A stretch of 42,711 nt of DNA, taken from the NCBI GenBank assembly GCA_026390695.1, contig JAPLFL010000086.1, positions 1 to 42,711 on the forward strand, read 5' to 3'. A program made the translations under genes and the position numbers. Origin of the DNA: Candidatus Kapaibacterium sp. Its GTDB lineage: Bacteria > Bacteroidota > Ignavibacteria > Kapaibacteriales > UBA2268. Below the pieces are notes generated by a model. The model was not told the DNA's origin. It made no database searches and worked only from the letters and a program-made list of their open reading frames with translations. Below are positions 40,898-42,711 of the stretch, piece by piece. Each line of letters starts with the position of its first letter. Position 1 is the first letter of the stretch.

Positions 40898-42382
40898 CTA
40901 TCTCACAACGACAAAACTCTTTGTAATCCTCTGCGTTCCGGTTGTAACGGATAAATAATAAACGCCCACCGGAAGTGCAGAAATATCAATCTTTGAACCT
41001 TCGGAAGGTTCGAAACCTTCGGAAGGTTTTATTTCCATCAATTTCTCTCCTTCAATCGAAAAAATCTGCACCGCCTCGCCCTGCAAGCCGCTGATATTGA
41101 GGAAATCAGTAGTGGGGTTGGGGGAGATTATTAAATCATTGGACTTATTATTAATGTCGAAAACATTTGTTAAAAGACTATCATTTAAACATACTAAATA
41201 ATTCCTACCAAGGATACAATAATCATTCTTATCATTTTTAGAAATAGCAAAAAGACAACTGCCAGAAGGACCCCATGATTTTTCATATAATTTATTTCCT
41301 GAACTATCAAATTTTATAATATAATTGTTTGAATTCATTGAATAACCAATAGGATTTGACCCAACAAATAAAAAACCTTTATCTTTTGTTTCAATATAAT
41401 CGGCTAAGAATGTTCTGTTATTCCCTTTATATATAAACATTCCGGTAAATACAAATTCAGAAATTAAATTACCTGATAAATCAAATTTCTTAAGAAAAAA
41501 ATTGTATGTGGTCGTATCATTAGTATTAATTGGCCTAATCGTACCCAAGCTCACGAACCCGGAACTATCGGAAAGTAGTTTAGATTTTAAAATTACAACC
41601 CTTCCGGTATCAGAACAGGTGTCCTTCCATTTAGTTTTAAAATTAGTATCAAGCCTAATAAAGGAATATTTTTGCTTTGGACTTCCATTATAAGTTATAT
41701 TTACTAAATAATCATTATTGGATAATAAAAAACTTTCAGGATTAGCATAATTGCTATTAAAAGATGAATCGATAATTATCTGTTTAACAAAATTAGCATT
41801 TTTATCAAATTGCTTAAAGTAGAATTTATTCATCAACATTCCAAAATTTACAATCGAACCACTTTTATCTAAAAAAGAAGACCCAGGATTAAAACTGCCA
41901 ATTTCAGTTGTATTTGAATCGATATTATCGCTAATAAAACTTCCATCATTTTTAAGTTTGATGATTAAAGGTCTGAAACCATAAGCTCCGGCAAGGTTTG
42001 TAACTGTAACCCAATTGTTATAAATGGTAATATCTCCATTTAATTCTTCATTTATAAAACATGGAGTAACGCAGTGAAAATACTCCTTTTGAAAGTTCCA
42101 AATAATATTACCAGTAGCATCTGTTTTTAATAAAACAGGAACCTCTCTTGGTACGAAATCAGTATTCACTTGATCAGTATAAGAAAGCAGCCACAAAATA
42201 GTTTTATCTTTCAAAATTTTATTTTGATAAAAATTGAAAGATTGAAAAGGCTGCGGAGGACCAACGATAGTCTTCTCCCAGACTATTTGGCAATATAAAT
42301 TTATTGAATTTATATTTACTATAATTACAATTATCGCAATTTTAATGAATAATAATTTTAAATCTATTAGCATCTTCTTCAT
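40898..42382 (-). CDS. Secreted T9SS protein, beta-propeller-like
   Basis: A 494-residue exoprotein from the ATG at 42382, which has an AGGAG site 6-9 bp before it; an upstream frame to 42487 is not needed. Signal sequence: KLLFIKIAIIVIIVNINSIN. The body has repeats of the kind LLKTDATGNIIWNFQKE, KNDGSFISDNIDS, FDLSGNLISEF and IKFDSSGNKLYEK, a bacterial beta-propeller/Kelch-like pattern. The C-terminus is a T9SS sorting domain (DFLNISGLQGEAVQIFSIEG ... RITKSFVVVR). Residues PSEGFEPSEGS near the end are encoded by a double palindrome (40996-41028). It lies 28 bp after the partial Fn3 gene and is probably co-transcribed with it. Ligand unknown. Confidence 0.85.
   Translation of the reverse strand: MKKMLIDLKLLFIKIAIIVIIVNINSINLYCQIVWEKTIVGPPQPFQSFNFYQNKILKDKTILWLLSYTDQVNTDFVPREVPVLLKTDATGNIIWNFQKEYFHCVTPCFINEELNGDITIYNNWVTVTNLAGAYGFRPLIIKLKNDGSFISDNIDSNTTEIGSFNPGSSFLDKSGSIVNFGMLMNKFYFKQFDKNANFVKQIIIDSSFNSNYANPESFLLSNNDYLVNITYNGSPKQKYSFIRLDTNFKTKWKDTCSDTGRVVILKSKLLSDSSGFVSLGTIRPINTNDTTTYNFFLKKFDLSGNLISEFVFTGMFIYKGNNRTFLADYIETKDKGFLFVGSNPIGYSMNSNNYIIKFDSSGNKLYEKSWGPSGSCLFAISKNDKNDYCILGRNYLVCLNDSLLTNVFDINNKSNDLIISPNPTTDFLNISGLQGEAVQIFSIEGEKLMEIKPSEGFEPSEGSKIDISALPVGVYYLSVTTGTQRITKSFVVVR
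40996..41028. repeat. Double palindrome inside the T9SS sorting domain of an intact gene
   Basis: Two copies of AACCTTCGGAAGGTT at 40996-41010 and 41014-41028, 18 bp apart. Together they encode the repeated PSEG-FEPSEG part of the sorting domain at the same variable site. Confidence 0.92.
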
Positions 42383-42410
42383 CTTTTCTTCTCCTATTAA
42401 TAAAATTCTA

Positions 42411-42711
42411 TTACACCGTCGGAGCGCCGCCCGGATACACAATCGCTTCGTTTGATGGTTCTGTAGTTGTGTCGTTGCGCTGGGCACGGACGCGGTAATA
42501 TTTCGTTATTCCCGGCATTTGTCCCTGATGATCGTAAGTTGTTTTTGTGGTTGTGCCGATTAAAACCCATGGGAAGCCGGGTCTATCCTGCATTTCAATA
42601 ATAAATATAGTGCCCTGCGGATTTCCGTTCCTATTCCATGATAGTTTATTAGTTCCATTTGGATTTGGATTAGCTAATAAATCAGTCGGTGGGATTGGAT
42701 TAACCGGTGAA
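42411..42711 (-). CDS. C-terminal Fn3 domain of a protein running off the right edge
   Basis: The frame is open to the window end. From 42710 it reads SPVNPIPPTDLLANPNPNGT, then KLSWNRNGNPQGTIFIIEMQ, the YYRVRAQRNDTTTEPSN strand and a stop after PGGAPTV. This is one complete fibronectin type III domain with Trp, Tyr-Tyr-Arg and Asn at the usual places, resembling the Fn3 domains at 24479-25699. The 5' end is missing. No sorting domain is present, so if secreted it must use another signal. It precedes the T9SS gene on the same strand by 28 bp. Confidence 0.82.
   Translation of the reverse strand, partial: SPVNPIPPTDLLANPNPNGTNKLSWNRNGNPQGTIFIIEMQDRPGFPWVLIGTTTKTTYDHQGQMPGITKYYRVRAQRNDTTTEPSNEAIVYPGGAPTV

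Noticed and set aside
41007-41017. GGTTCGAAACC resembling a tRNA T-loop
   Set aside because: It is the junction between two AACCTTCGGAAGGTT palindromes inside a coding sequence. No acceptor stem or anticodon arm fits around it.
42383-42487. 35-residue N-terminal extension of the T9SS gene at 40898
   Set aside because: It overlaps the end of the Fn3 gene, is rich in Arg and lacks a signal peptide. The ATG at 42382 has an AGGAG site and begins a good signal sequence.

Overview
The window looks like chromosomal DNA of an AT-rich, Gram-negative bacterium of the Bacteroidota/Chlorobiota (FCB) group, most plausibly an Ignavibacteria- or Kapabacteria-like lineage. The reasons are several large secreted proteins with type IX secretion (T9SS) C-terminal sorting domains, long Ig/Fn3 exoproteins, FCB-style housekeeping proteins, many short palindromic repeats, and mixed Shine-Dalgarno use with TTG/GTG starts at overlapping genes. 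No rRNA, tRNA, CRISPR array or prophage was seen. The taxonomic call is inference from gene content.

Layout. 0-3 kb: the end of a small conserved protein converges on a SWIM-SNF2 helicase. 3-9.5 kb: a leftward operon (leucine-rich-repeat protein, half-length 2-hydroxyacyl-CoA dehydratase-like protein, HyuA-type ASKHA protein), then a coupled GDDCC-motif protein/ferredoxin pair, and a divergent family III CoA-transferase. This looks like an unusual acyl-CoA/redox neighbourhood. 9.5-12 kb: phosphate uptake (DUF47, PiT) with an HD hydrolase. 12-19 kb: Xer recombinase, a 1078-residue M6-like T9SS protease, an RRM RNA-binding protein with a visible promoter, and MutL. 19-22.2 kb: small membrane protein, glycosyltransferase-like protein, 2[4Fe-4S] ferredoxin with terminator, YtcJ-like amidohydrolase.

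22.2-26 kb is repeat-rich. Two arrays of a 69-bp quasi-palindrome with strict 84-bp spacing bracket a membrane/TerB-like gene. They are followed by eight 21-bp repeats, an Fn3 protein and a second, unrelated 84-bp tandem repeat. 26-33.7 kb: a tight operon ftsH-folE-glycosyltransferase-M16 peptidase ending in a strong terminator, then a membrane protein, a site-2 protease and a methyltransferase. 33.8-35.6 kb: leuC/leuD, followed by a frameshifted HicB-type antitoxin relic. 35.9-38.8 kb: a T9SS exoprotein and a class A beta-lactamase-fold serine hydrolase.

38.8-42.7 kb is the most dynamic part. A RAYT (REP-associated tyrosine transposase) carries a perfect palindrome in its own coding sequence and has two perfect 28-bp REP-like palindromes upstream. 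A RelE-type toxin-antitoxin pair lies between two remnants of T9SS sorting domains. Those remnants and the neighbouring intact T9SS gene each carry a different palindrome, in frame, at the same position of the sorting domain. The best candidates for something little described are this in-frame palindrome swapping, the gene cassette framed by helically phased 84-bp arrays, and the LRR/half-dehydratase/HyuA operon.
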